DNA of 64,000 bases from contig JAJNNX010000001.1 in assembly GCA_023159155.1 (NCBI GenBank), forward strand, positions 1,736,001 to 1,800,000. The letters run 5' to 3'. Positions 24,798-36,382 of the stretch are shown here, piece after piece. Every line of letters starts with the position of its first letter. Within the stretch, counting starts at the first letter, position 1. Source of the DNA: Ustulina deusta (Eukaryota; Ascomycota; Sordariomycetes; Xylariales; Xylariaceae). The position numbers and the translations under genes are program-made. The notes beneath the pieces are model-generated. The model was not told the origin of the DNA. It did no database searches and saw nothing but the letters and a program-made list of their open reading frames with translations.

Positions 24798-24879
24798 GGG
24801 CCATTAGTGCCACTTCCGCCAAACGATAAAACTTAGAACTTGGGACTTAGGACTTGGCACTTAGCATTTATTATTACCC
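24798..24879 (+). repeat. Left terminal inverted repeat
   Basis: 82 bp of normal GC content. After the 37-nt perfectly conserved tip come five 7-bp units of the form (A/G/C)ACTT(A/G)G: aacttag, aacttgg, gacttag, gacttgg, cacttag, ending in catttattattaccc. Confidence 0.85.
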
Positions 24880-26779
24880 TGCTCATCTTATTATTATTCT
24901 ACCTATCTTTTTTATGTATAAAAAATATTATCTTTTTTATATATAAAAAATATTCTAAGTAATAAAATGCTTCAAGTTTCTAATATTAATAATTTTTAGA
25001 ATAAAATTATTAGATTATACAAAGCTAGAATACTTATTTTTAAAATCCTAAATTATATTAATTAAAATAATAGTTATTATACTTTTTGTATACTAAAACG
25101 TTATATTTAAACATAAAACTTAACAAGCTATTAAACTTAATTTTAATTAGATAAAGTCCTTTTTAAAATCTAGTTCTTTTTTTTTATACAAAGCTAAAAA
25201 AATAAATTTATCTAAAAAGATTTATTTAGGACTAGAATACCTATTGCTTGCTATATAATCTAACATATTTGCTAAAAATATAATATAAAATAGCAATATT
25301 ACTTAAATAAAAAATAAAACAAAGCTATATAATAAGCAATAGAATTTCTAAAATAATATATATAATAAAGTTTTATAATATAAAGTTTTAGAAAGAACTA
25401 TTTTTATAAGTTTATATAAATATAAGCTAGTATTATTATTAATAAAAACCAGTTTTATTAATATTATAAAGCTTGGTAGCTAAAACTTATATAATAATAT
25501 AGTTAATTAACTATTTACTAGTATAGGAAATATATAATCTTTAGCTAGAACTTTATATAATATTTTAATAAATATATAAAGCTTTAAAAAATAAGAATTA
25601 AAATAAATATTATTATATAACAGATTTTTATAAATTATATTTTAATATTTTTTTTTAAATTTATGTCTATATTAACGCTTACTTATATATAATTATTTAG
25701 ATTTATATTAGGCCTTTTGCTTGTATTGCTTTAAGTATATTAAAGCAGTTTTTTTATATAATATTTATAGCAGGCGTATAACCATTGTTTATTTGGGCTG
25801 ATATAGGCGTTAAAACTGCTTTTTTTACTAGCGCCCAAGGCTTTCTTACTAAATTAGATAGAACTACTATATTATATAACAGACTAGATAAAATATAGCA
25901 AGTTTACTAACAAAGCAACTGTTTATTTTTGTACTATATATAGGGCTTAAGTAAACAAAATCAAAAAATTAAATACTAGTAAAGATTTTTTTATATAAGA
26001 ATAACTAACTAATAGATTTGTTTTATTAAAGAACTAAGTTTAATAAGGCTTTTAAATAATAGTAATAATTAAGATTTTATTGCAATATATGTAATCTATG
26101 GGCCTATGCTTTATATAGAAATTATAGAGTTTGTATAGCTATAGAATAACTATATAATCTGTAAGTAAAAATATTAGCCCTATATTATTTCTAAAAAGCC
26201 TACCGAAATTTATAAAATGTCTGAAGTTAATTAAAGAATTCTTATACTGGAAGGTTTACTTATTAAAGTTTTGCTTTGTATAATAGTTTATTTATTAAAA
26301 GAAATTAAGATTAATGCTTTTTTTTTTCTGAAACAAAAGAATGGTATAATGCCTAGCTTAAAGATATAAAATTTAATAGTATTTTTTGTATAAAAAAAAA
26401 TCATTAATACTTATATTTATATATGTATTTTGAACTTCGCTGCTATATATAATAGTATATGGCTTTAGGTCAAAAGCTATATTTATTAGTAACTAAATAT
26501 CTAGTTAGTAATTATAACAAATATATATATTAAATATATTTAATTTATTACTATATAATAATTAATTTAATAAATAATTTTATTATAATAAAACTACCTG
26601 GTTTTTAAAGCAAAAAATAATTTAAATAGATTTTTTTTTTTTTAGATTTTCTTTATAGTATATAATATAATTATAAAAACAGAAATAACTAATTAATTAT
26701 TATATAACTTAGTCTTTTAGCTTAAAAGTTTTGCCTTTAATTAACTTTTCTAACCTGCGTAGTTTAAGAGTTAGGAGCG

Positions 26780-26960
26780 CCGTACGACTAACTTTTATAT
26801 TTATACGACTGACCTCTATATTTATACAACTGACCTCCTTACTTGTACGACTGACCTCTATATTTGTACGACTGGCCTTATTATTTATACAACTGGCTTT
26901 GTTATTTGTACAACTAGCCTTATTACTTGTACAACTGGCCTTATTATCTATATAACTAGT
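26780..26960 (+). repeat. Tandem repeat, ~30-bp unit, inside the element
   Basis: About six diverged copies of a unit like ttatacaactgacctctata / ttgtacaactggccttatta. The period is a multiple of three, so one frame reads a 10-residue hydrophobic repeat; this is a by-product, not evidence of a gene. Confidence 0.8.
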
Positions 26961-28017
26961 TTTATTACTTATTTTTTGTTTTTGTTTAAATTTTAGTTTT
27001 AAGTTTTGTTTAGGGCTTAAGCTAGTAAATTTTAACTTTTTTTAAGATAAAAATATTATAAAAACATTATATTAAGGTCTTTTTATATAGCTTATAAGAG
27101 CTAAAAAAACTTAAGTAAAAAAATTAAAGCTTAAAATAGGATTAAAAGTTAGATTAAAATAAAAATTGTTTATATAAATAATTAAAAAAAAAAATTTTTT
27201 TTTAATAGTAGTACTATTGTACAACTCCTTTTTAAAGGATTTTAGAAAATTAAGCTTGTTTTTAATTTTAAACTCTAGTTTAAAGCTAAGCTTTTTAAAT
27301 AAAAACTGCTCTTTGGACAAAGACTAAATTTTCTATATATAAATAGAAATAGTTATATAAGGGTTTCTAGTATTTTTAGGACAAAAAAACCCTTTATTGC
27401 CAAGCAGATCTTTTATTATATAATTAAAAACATCTAACTTGTAAGTTTTAAACAAATAAATTAGTTTTTTTCTATTAACTTTTGTTACTATTTTTATATA
27501 ATAGCTTATATAATTAAAATAACTATTATGTTTAGATTTAATTTTTTTTTATATAAAGCTTCTGAGCTAGTTTTCTTTAGCTTAAGCTAATATTTCTAAT
27601 AAACAAACAAACTTTTTAAACTAGTATTAACCTAATTTTATATTAGTATATTTTAAAATATTAAAAAATTGCAAAAAAGTATATATAGTTTTTTAGCTTT
27701 TCTATATAATAGGATCTTTTTTTTATAATAATATAGTAATTCCTAAACATTTATTTAAATTTTAATAGTTATATATTACTATTATATAAGCTTTTGTTTA
27801 GATTTTTTTAATATTTTTAGACCTTGCTATAATTTTTTTATTCCTGTTTTAATATAATTAATATGTTTGTATATTTCCGGTATAAAAATTATATGGTTTT
27901 TAGGATCAATCGTACGATTATTTATATATGTGGGATTTATAGTTAAAGAAATAAAAAAAAAAGGGGTATTTAAGTTTGGATCGATTAAGATTATTTATAA
28001 TATAGGTTGTAATAAAG

Positions 28018-28175
28018 CTATTATATAATAATTCTAGGATAGATTCTGGGCTATTATATAATAATTCTAAAATAGAGCTTAAGCTATTATATAATAATTC
28101 TAAAATAAAGCCTAAGCTATTATATAATAATTCTGAAATAAAGCTTGAGTTATTATATAATAATTTTAAAATAGA
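28018..28175 (+). repeat. Tandem repeat, ~33-bp unit, inside the element
   Basis: Nearly five copies of a unit beginning ctattatataataattcta and ending aaatagagcttaag, each with a few substitutions. Confidence 0.85.
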
Positions 28176-28384
28176 TTTTGTTTTTTATTATTATTATTAT
28201 TTAAGATTTTAATAGCTTCTAGCCAAAGAGCTAAACAAACAAAGCAAAAAGGACTCTATAAAAAAAAAGCATAAAGATTTTAGTACATATAACACTTAGT
28301 ACTTCAAAGGCAAAGTATATTTATAAATAAAAAGACTTCTTTTCTTAATGCTATAGTATATCTAGTACCAAAAAAGTTATATAA

Positions 28385-28815
28385 AGAAAAAAAAAATATA
28401 AAGAGTAGAAGATTATATATATAAAAGAAATAAAAAGTATAAAAAATAGAAGATTATATGTATAAAAGAGGTAAAAAGTATAAGAAACAAAAGATTATAT
28501 GTATAAAAAAAGTAAAAAACATAAGGAACAAAAAATTATATATATAGAAAAAGTAAAAAGTATAAAAAGCAAAAGATTATATGTATAAAAGAAATAAAAA
28601 GTATAAGAAGCAAAAGATTGTACGTATAAAGGAGGTAAAAAGCGTAAGGAGCAAAAGATTGTATGTATAAAAGAGGTAAGAAGTATAAAGAATAAAAGAT
28701 TGTATATATAGAAGAAATAAGAAGTATAAAAAGTAAAAGATTGTATGTATAAAAGAAGTAAAAAATATAAAAAATAAAAAAATATAAAGAATAAAAGATT
28801 GTTTGTACAAAATAC
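28385..28815 (+). repeat. Tandem repeat, ~42-bp purine-rich unit, inside the element
   Basis: About ten degenerate copies of a unit containing gattatatgtataaaaga and ggtaaaaagtataagaa. The plus strand is strongly purine-rich. Confidence 0.8.
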
Positions 28816-29133
28816 AAAACAAATATAAAAAATAAAAAATCGATTATATAATATATAAAATATTTATAGTTTAATTTTAAATATAGTATTTAAAACAGTA
28901 TATATCTAATTTATATTAGATGCTTGTATAGTGTACATCCTATTTTTATATTTATTTTATACACCTGCCTTTTATATTATTTTTTATATAAAGGCTCCTA
29001 TATTTGTATTTATATACTTCTTATACACCTGCCTTCTATATATATTTTTTATAATTACTCCCACTTTTTGTACGTTTATAAAGTCTGCCTTTTGCTGCCT
29101 TTCTATATTTCTTCTTTTTTTTCCTTTTCTAAA

Positions 29134-29252
29134 TTTGCTACTACCACTGCTGCTGCTACCGCTATTACTACTACTACCAATAGTAATAGTAGTAATAATA
29201 ATAATAGCAATAGTAGCAATAGTAATAATAATAATAGCAACAGCAGTATATC
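29134..29252 (+). repeat. ACT/AGT/AAT trinucleotide repeat tract
   Basis: Imperfect trinucleotide runs: first (act/gct)n, then (agt)n and (aat)n. Both strands give false homopolymer-like ORFs here (poly-Thr/Asn or poly-Leu). Confidence 0.85.
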
Positions 29253-29736
29253 ATATATATTGTTTCTTTTTACCTTTTTTATATAGCAAATACTAACCTT
29301 TTTGTACAAACAGTAGCCCTCCCCCTACCCCCGTCCCTACCCCTGCCAATCCTGCTATACTAGCACTAGTGCTAACGGTTATTCTCTAGCTCGGAAGTTA
29401 GCAGTTAGTACTGTTCTGCTATAATATACTTTAGTATATTATTTTAGCTTTGCTTAAATAGCTTATTTCTGTTATATAAAAACAAGTTATAATAAGCTAA
29501 GTCTAAAACAGGCAGCCAAACTATATTAACGCTTTTTTAATTTAATCAAAAAATATTATTATTGTTTTAATATATAGCAAGTACTATTACGCCTAAAGCA
29601 TATTAATTAATAGGTTAATAAAGCTTTTCTTTACTTATATATAACTGCTTAGCTATTTTAGTAGTTATTATAAAAATTATAAATAGTAAGATTATATTAT
29701 TTAGTACTCCGTACAAAACTAGTAAAAAAACATAAG

Positions 29737-29737
29737 C

Positions 29738-29771
<34 letters not shown>
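29737..29771 (+). repeat. (AAT)n microsatellite
   Basis: About eleven aat units within the AT-rich element. Confidence 0.9.
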
Positions 29772-29778
<7 letters not shown>

Positions 29779-30233
29779 TTCTTTTTTTATTAAAAAGGAG
29801 CTTTGGGCGCTATATTACTAGTCTAGTTATATAGCCGGTAGTACAGCCGCCAACCTTATTATTCTTTAGGTAAATATAATAAATTTTTTTTATATATACG
29901 ATTAATTTTATTATTTTACTAGTAGCGCTTTTATATATAGATTTTTTTTATATATAATAAATAAATAAATCTTTTTTATATATAATAAATAAATAGTTTT
30001 ACTAATAAAGCTTAAGTAAATAAAAGCTTTAAAACGATTACTAGGCACTTTTATATAGTGTTTTAGGTTAATAACTAGTTATATAATTACTTTAATAAAA
30101 CTAAGACCTAGTAAATAAATAGTTTAAATAAATTGCTTTGTATAATAATATTTATATAAATTAAATTAATTGCTTTTTATAATAATATTTCTATAAATTT
30201 AATTAATTGCTTTGTATGTAAATAAGATAAATG

Positions 30234-30315
30234 GGGTAATTATAAATGCCAAGTGCTAATTCCTAAGTCCCAAGTCCCAAGTTTTATCGTTTGGCGGAAG
30301 TGGCACTAATGGCCC
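30234..30315 (-). repeat. Right terminal inverted repeat
   Basis: Inverse copy of 24798-24879. Read from the outer end it has the same 37-nt tip, then the heptads aacttgg, gacttgg, gacttag, gaattag, cacttgg and catttataattaccc. The heptads differ from the left end mostly at the A/G position. Confidence 0.85.
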
Positions 30316-30698
30316 TCCATAAGCCTTCCCGTCTAACCCATGTACCTAGTACTAGGTACACCTAAGGTACACTACTAGGTATTTTAAGAGGTAGATAGTA
30401 GGTCGACTTAATCGACTATAAACATCCTTCCCAGTTGGAACAATGCGGAGCACACAACCCATCGATATCACAACTTTCTGCACATGTACTTCTCCTGTCG
30501 CCCTTCCGATCCTCCATTTCTCGTTCCTCGTTTCCCTGTTTCAATCCAGAGTAGGAACACGGCGTCTTCCACTTTCGTCTCCATTGCTCTGCAACCGCAT
30601 CTTCATTCACTGGTCTTATTTTTGGCGTTGTAGGTAGTTGTGCCTCTCCTCTGTCTGTACTGGGTGTACTGCATCAGGCGGATCACCTACCGCAGCCG
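30316..30698. other. Intergenic, promoter region of aminopeptidase P
   Basis: Normal composition resumes. It contains acctagtactaggtac and tactaggtat near 30346-30382, related to the palindromic strings seen elsewhere. No gene. Confidence 0.45.
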
Positions 30699-32892
30699 AT
30701 GCGGATCTTAAGAAGTCTTCCTGTATTGCCTGTGACTCCACGGGCAGCCTTCACTGCTTGTATTTCGAAAACTTCACGTGCCCGTCCCCGTACGCCCCTT
30801 TCTAGTCATCCAACGATAGCACGACGCTCAACTGTTCGCTTTCAGGGCACTATCGCTCTCGATATGGCGAAAGTCGACACCACCGATCGGCTCACCGAGC
30901 TTCGCAAGCTGATGAAGGACCGCAGGGTCGATGTGTACAGTAGGCTAGCTAATAGATTTATTCCCTAACGAACCCAGTTTCTGGCAGCTGACCTGTTTGT
31001 CTCAAGTCGTTCCTTCTGAAGATAGCCATTCCTCTGAATACATCGCCCCATGTGATGCTCGCCGTGCTTTTATCTCTGGATTTACTGGCTCTGCTGGCTG
31101 TGCCGTCATCACCCACGACAAGGCTGCTTTAGCTACTGATGGCCGCTATTTCAACCAAGCCAGCAAGCAACTCGACGACAACTGGCTCCTGCTGAAGCAA
31201 GGCATCCAGGATGTGCCCACCTGGCAGGAGTGGTCCGCAGAGCAAGCCGAAGGCGGTAAAGTTGTTGCTGTTGATCCGACTCTGCTGACGAGTGGAGCTG
31301 CCGATAAGTTGTCGGAGAAAGTCCAGAAGAGCGGAGGCAAAGAACTGGAAGCCATCGCTGAGAACCTAGTCGACCTTGTCTGGGGCACAGATAAGCCTTC
31401 TCGGCCAAGCGAGCCAGTCATTATTCTTGACGAAAAGTTCGCCGGAAAGGGTGTGAAAACGAAGTTAGAGGAGCTACGCAAAGAACTAGAGAAAAAAAAG
31501 TCACTAGCATTTGTCGTTTCTATGCTCGATGAGATTGCTTGGCTTTTTAATCTTCGAGGAAATGATATCCCTTACAACCCGGTGTTCTTTTCATATGCCG
31601 TTGTTACTCCGGATAACGCGACTCTATATGTCGACTCTTCAAAACTGAGTTCGGAGTGCCAAGCTTTTCTGGGTCAGAATAAAGTGGTCATCAAGCCATA
31701 CCAAGACATCTTTTCGGATGCCACTGCACTCGGCCAGGTAGCTAAAGCCAAGAAGACCGAAACCGGCCATAGCAAAAAGTTCTTGATCTCCAACAAGACA
31801 TCCTGGGCTCTAAAGCGTGCTCTGGGAGGGGACGACTTCGTTGAAGAGGCTAGGAGTCCGCTGGCCGATGCGAAGGCTATTAAGAACGAGACCGAATTGG
31901 AGGGCATGAGAGCTTGCCATATCAGAGATGGCGCTGCCTTGATCGAGTACTTCGCCTGGCTTGAGGACCAACTACTGGTCAAGAAGGCAACTATTGATGA
32001 AGTCGAAGCGGCTGATAAGCTAGAAGCCTATCGTGCTAAGCATGATAACTTCATGGGACTTTCGTTCGACACAATCTCGGGCTCCGGCCCAAAGTAGGTA
32101 TCCAAATCAAGGCATCCCCTCCAGAGTAACTCACTAATATCCTACGCAGTGCCGCTGTGATTCATTATAAGCCAGAGAAAGGAAGTTGCTCAATTATCGA
32201 CCCTGCCGCCATCTATCTATGCGACTCCGGAGCACAGTATCTCGATGGAACCACCGACACTACCCGAACAATACATTTCGAAACACCTACAGAACTGGAA
32301 ATCCAGGCGTATACTCTGGTGCTGAAGGGAAATATTGCTCTGGACACGATCGTCTTCCCGAAATACACAACGGGCTTTGCTATAGATTGCATGGCACGCC
32401 AATTCTTATGGGTAAAACAATTCACGTGGTTTTGCAAGATGCGTAGCTGACGTTCATTTGCAGAAAGAGGGTTTGGACTACCGTCATGGCACCGGCCACG
32501 GTGTTGGGTCATTTCTCAACGTCCACGAAGGACCTATCGGAATCGGAACCAGGGCTCAATATTTCGAAGTTCCTTTGTCACCAGGAAATGTCATTTCTAA
32601 TGAGCCCGGCTACTACGAAGACGGCTCTTTTGGCATTCGCATAGAGAACGTCATCATTGTTAAAGAAGTGCAGACGAAGAACAAATTTGGTGACAAGCCA
32701 TACCTAGGTTTCGAGCATGTCACCATGGTGCCGTACTGCCGCAAGCTAATCGACCCCAATCTTTTGACGGCAACCGAGAAACAGTGGCTGAATGACTACA
32801 ACGCAGACATATTCGAGAAGACAAAGGGTTACTTTGAGAAGGACGAGTTGACGTTGGCCTGGCTCAAGAGGGAGACACAGCCATTTGAATAG
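30699..32892 (+). CDS. AMPP: Xaa-Pro aminopeptidase P (M24 family), probably dual-targeted
   Basis: Metallopeptidase that removes N-terminal residues before proline. Exons 30699-30939, 31007-32093, 32150-32411, 32464-32892 (672 aa). The creatinase-type N-terminal domains are followed by the pita-bread catalytic domain with all dimetal ligands visible: Asp in [11 protein letters not shown] and TTDTTRT, His in [16 protein letters not shown], Glu in [10 protein letters not shown] and in RIENV. The first ~55 residues are basic, rich in Arg/Ser/Thr and nearly free of acidic residues, as in a mitochondrial presequence. A second in-frame ATG at 30864 ([14 protein letters not shown] follows) is where cytosolic family members start, suggesting two isoforms. 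It ends 82 bp from the convergent FUN14 gene. Confidence 0.95.
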
Positions 32893-32974
32893 CCTAAGGC
32901 TTGGAGTAGCAGCAGAGTATATACATATTGAGGAAGCGAACGTGGTAGATCCCTAGCACGTTGCACACTTCGAT

Positions 32975-33693
32975 CTAGAACTTCATAAACGCGGAAAGAG
33001 CAAAGAATAGTCCGAATGAGAGCTTAAAGGCCGGATCTTTCTCTAGAGCTGCTAGTACTCGTGACTTGCCCAGCCGTTGCTTTGCACGTAGCCTTTCTAC
33101 TATGTTAATGCCGTATCTTGCCGCCACCTAGTTCGCTGGCTATTAGCATCGACTCCTTTCTCGCGGCGGCATCTCGACGCTCATAACCACCCGGTGTCGC
33201 CATCTGTTGCTCGAAGACAGCGCATATCACCGCGCTCGGAATAAAACAGGGCAAAAACCAATTGTGCCTAAGCAATGAGAGAGACTGAGGCAGACGTATG
33301 AAGAAAGGAAGGAAGAAAAAACCCCCCCCAAAAACGTACCTGTACAATAACAACCGAGACGCCCAAAAGCAGCACCAGCGTCCGCGAGAAGACGCTGACG
33401 AGGAGTCCGGAGAGGAAACCCGCCACGCTGCCGCCGGAGAGCTGCCTCATGAGCTCGGGGCTGAGAATCTCCTTTTCGTCCCTGGCCGCGTTTCCCCGCG
33501 GCGCGTTGGAAAACGCAGGCGAGGAGGTGGAGAGGGGGGATGACGTCGTCGTCGAAGCGCTGTCGAAGCGGATGCGCGGCGAGGACCGCATGGCGACCCC
33601 CGTGCCGACCGAGAGGCCCAGACAGCTCCCCGCTAGGATCTGTTGCCGCTGGCGCGTGAGGCGGGCGGTGGCTTGGAAGATGCGGGCGGACAT
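32975..33693 (-). CDS. FUN14-domain mitochondrial membrane protein
   Basis: Small membrane protein of the FUN14 family, which in animals includes the mitophagy receptor FUNDC1. Exons on the minus strand: 33693-33340 and 33127-32975 (168 aa). Exon 1 has a basic leader (MSARIFQATARLTRQRQQ), a first hydrophobic segment (LAGSCLGLSVGTGVAM), a Ser/Thr-rich linker, then the family core GGSVAGFLSGLLVSVFSRT with the following helix LVLLLGVSVVIVQ. Exon 2 gives VAARYGINIVERLR and the conserved C-terminal FKLSFGLFFALSAFMKF. The 212-nt intron is long for this window; the join was chosen because only this acceptor restores the family C-terminus. No obvious Atg8-interacting motif (Trp/Tyr-x-x-Leu/Ile with acidic flank) in the N-terminal part. 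Confidence 0.87.
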
Positions 33694-34669
33694 GTTTCCC
33701 TTTTAAAATTTATTTTTATTTTTTTATACAAAATTTTCTTGGGGAGGACGGGTTTCCCTTCCTTTTGGCGATTGATGGTTTGACTGTCTTTAGAGAGAGA
33801 TAAACTTGGACGGAAAATTCCGGGCTGGATCGAGTGCGAGAATGAAAGTGAAAAGCTGGCAAAGAAATTATGAGGTAGATAGATAGATGATTGATAGGTT
33901 GATAGGTTGATGGCGAGGCGAGTGGCTGGGATGTGCTAGATAGCCAGCCTCGGTACCTATCTGTCTTAGCTACGTGTATGCCTACCTAGTATTTGAGAAT
34001 TGCAAATCTCCGCATTACCTACATATAGGTAGATAAATGCTACGTAATAAGGAAATCTTAGAATACGGAGCTATGCCATGCAGAGCGGCGTAGTGGAAGG
34101 GAATATGCGTAGACGCTGTTGAATGGATTGGCTGACGTCATTGGTTGTGGTTTGGATCGAGTGTACATCTGTTGATCAGTTTATAGATCTCTTCTATCCT
34201 TTAACGGAGCTACATAGGAGTGATAACATCCAAGGTAGTAGAATTATAAAGAGATCATTCCCAAATCAAGCACATGTCTTGAGAAATAAAAAGCACCGAA
34301 TTTCCCTACAAGTATTATATATGCATTACAGAAATTACTTCTGCTCTGGTATCTATTTGGTATCTTCTTAAACGCTCATGCCACTATCGCCCCGTCCCAC
34401 CCCATCAAAGACAGCCCTCGAGTCGTTTGAATGATGCAAATACCAAACGCCTGCCGGATTCTTGGTTCCTCCCGGATCATTGAGTCTGAGAGTTCCATGT
34501 ATTATTATACCACGCAGGTGTGTCCATACCCAATATAACCGAACGCTGGGCAGGCAAGGGTCACGCCTCCGTATACTTAATGATTTATAGTGCTCCAGTC
34601 GTCTTCCTATCCATCCTGTAGTAGTGTAACCGACTGGAAGGCGGCGATGAACTGCTCGAGGGAGTTGCC
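33694..34669. other. Intergenic, FUN14 promoter and CENP-A 3' flank
   Basis: Both neighbours are on the minus strand. A gatagatagatgattgatagg microrepeat lies near 33873-33912. No gene recognised. Confidence 0.4.
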
Positions 34670-35231
34670 TTAGCCAATACCACCCCAGACGCCGCGTATC
34701 CGTCTCGCAAGTTGTATGTCTTTCTGCATGATTGTGACTCGCTTTGCATGTATGGCGCATAAATTGGAGTCCTCAAATAGGTGGACGAGGAACGCCTCGG
34801 CCGCCTCCTGAAGCGCTGCTATGGCCTGTGATTGCCAGCGCATACCTTCGTCTTTTGGGCGTATACTAAGGGCTATTTCGCGAACCTAGAATTTCAAATC
34901 CTTGTTAATGATGCCTTGGGAATTCGAATGAACGGGCGGCGCGTCGGGGAGGGGTTGGACTTACCACTCTCGAGAACGGTAGCTTCCTCATTAATAGGTC
35001 TGTACTATTTTGTAGTCTCCGGATCTCTTTTAGTGCCAGAGTGCCAGGTCTGTATCTTCTCCGCCGCGGATATGGAAGTGGATCGCCCGCTGTTGCGCTC
35101 ATAAGTTAGCTTACTGAACATCGTGGCTCGATGAGGAATATTGTTGTCGAGAGTGAGGACGTACGTTGATTTGCTGCGGCAGCACTACTTCTACCTCTAG
35201 CTCCTCCTCTTCCACGTCCGCGCCCGCCCAT
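34670..35231 (-). CDS. Centromeric histone H3 variant (CENP-A/CenH3)
   Basis: Histone H3 variant that marks centromeric nucleosomes. Exons on the minus strand: 35231-35165, 35089-34965, 34885-34670 (135 aa). The N-tail ([18 protein letters not shown]) lacks the H3 tail signature and its modified lysines. The fold begins [20 protein letters not shown], then [13 protein letters not shown]. Loop 1 / helix 2 reads [20 protein letters not shown]: the two-residue-longer loop and the Trp before QSQAI are CenH3 hallmarks (canonical H3 has RFQSSAI). The C-terminus is [15 protein letters not shown], not RRLRGERA. Phases are 1 and 0; acceptors have gctaac and a tct-ag context. Yeast homologue is CSE4, fission yeast cnp1. 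Confidence 0.95.
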
Positions 35232-36382
35232 GGCGAATTATTGTTGGAAGCAAAAGGCGCTTCTGCTTGCCCTACGCAAGGACTCGACGACGCTTGTATT
35301 GTAAAGAGAGCAACCGAACGACTGAATTGGTCTCAGTTCCAGAGATATATAATCAGGAAAAGGAAATTGCAACGTGATTCAAGAGCTCGGTAGCATCTGA
35401 AAGCAGCGAGGTTTCGGATCAGGGTCAATAAAAACGACTGATGGGTGCGCCAGGGGATCGCTGATGTAGTATGAACGAGAGATTGAAGGGTATCGGTAGT
35501 ACAACCGGATTATTGAGGAGGAGATAATCAATCATGAATGCATTCCAATGGATGAAAGAATCAAAAGACGGAGTCAAAGAGAGAGAAAGAAGGTAAAGGA
35601 TTAGAGGAGGTCTATGAGTGGGAAGGTAGTATAGAAAATTGGGTGGGCGGAAAATGCAAGTGGCTGGTAAAGCTACAAAGGAAGTTCAATTGCGACAAGC
35701 ACCCCGCGACGCGACGGTCCCAGCCACGCTAATTAAAACCCCTGTCGGGATAGTGCTCCCAATCACGACAACTGAGACCAACTCCCACATCCCTGCACCT
35801 TGTCAACCACTAAGTGGTATTGTGAATTAATTTCATTGCCCTTGTCACTGTTATTGTCTCGCTTCCATCACCACCATCGTCCACCCCTACCCATACGACT
35901 ACATTACTGTATTAGTGGCTATTGTGACTATGTAAAATAGGCTAATATGGACAATCAAGGCGTTTTAAATCATATTATTACCGTCATGCTTGATATAATA
36001 ATTCATACATTGCGAATGGTGCTCCCCTTCGTTCCACCAGGCTGACATGTATGTTACCAAGACGTCCAGGTCATACCTCCCTTGATATGTCGTTCCGGTT
36101 AATGCGCCGCGTATATGAATGAATTCCCATCCTTTGAGCTCCGTCCATCAGTTTTTCTCGGGGAAAAAAAAAAGTCTATCCCAGAAATAGGCGACCATTA
36201 TTTGACGCCAGCCCGAATCGAACAATTATTATACAGCAAGGTTGTCGAAGGGGGCTAGACAATTCAATGTCTTGTGGAAAGTCAGTGCGTCAGAAGGCGA
36301 TTTATTCGCTCAGGCGGATTCCGTGTCGGGTCTCGAGAGCATATTCGCATTTACTTGTAAAACACACAGAACCTCCTCTTAT
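35232..36382. other. Intergenic, CENP-A promoter and GDP-mannose transporter 3' flank
   Basis: No gene recognised. Two purine-rich stretches (about 35505-35640) lie upstream of CENP-A. Confidence 0.4.

Larger units (their letters stand above)
24798..30315. mobile_element. TIR-bounded, AT-rich degraded DNA transposon (about 5.5 kb)
   Basis: Seen directly: an 82-bp inverted repeat at 24798-24879 and 30234-30315 brackets about 5.35 kb that is overwhelmingly A+T, with no long ORF. The first 37 nt of the two termini (beginning GGGCCATTAGTGCCACTTCC) are identical in inverted orientation; the rest match imperfectly. Base composition switches sharply at the inner edges of the repeats. This fits a class II element whose body was destroyed by repeat-induced point mutation. 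No transposase domain can be recognised, so the superfamily is unknown. The 6-mer AGCCTT occurs 3 bp outside each end (24786-24791 and 30322-30327), a possible but unproven target-site duplication. Confidence 0.82.

Noticed and set aside
28018..28815. CRISPR-like array
   Set aside because: Units are directly contiguous and degenerate with no unique spacers, and the genome is eukaryotic.
28536..29309. Hydrophobic ORFs (Phe/Tyr/Leu-rich or poly-Leu) in the AT-rich element
   Set aside because: They arise from AT-rich tandem and trinucleotide repeats; no start context, splice sites or family motif.
24880..30233. Mitochondrial insertion (NUMT) as an explanation for the AT-rich block
   Set aside because: No mitochondrial gene or rRNA could be recognised, and the block is bounded by an inverted repeat with normal GC, which fits a transposon better.
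36195..36235. B-box-like gttcgattc on the minus strand
   Set aside because: No pairing T stem and no A box upstream.
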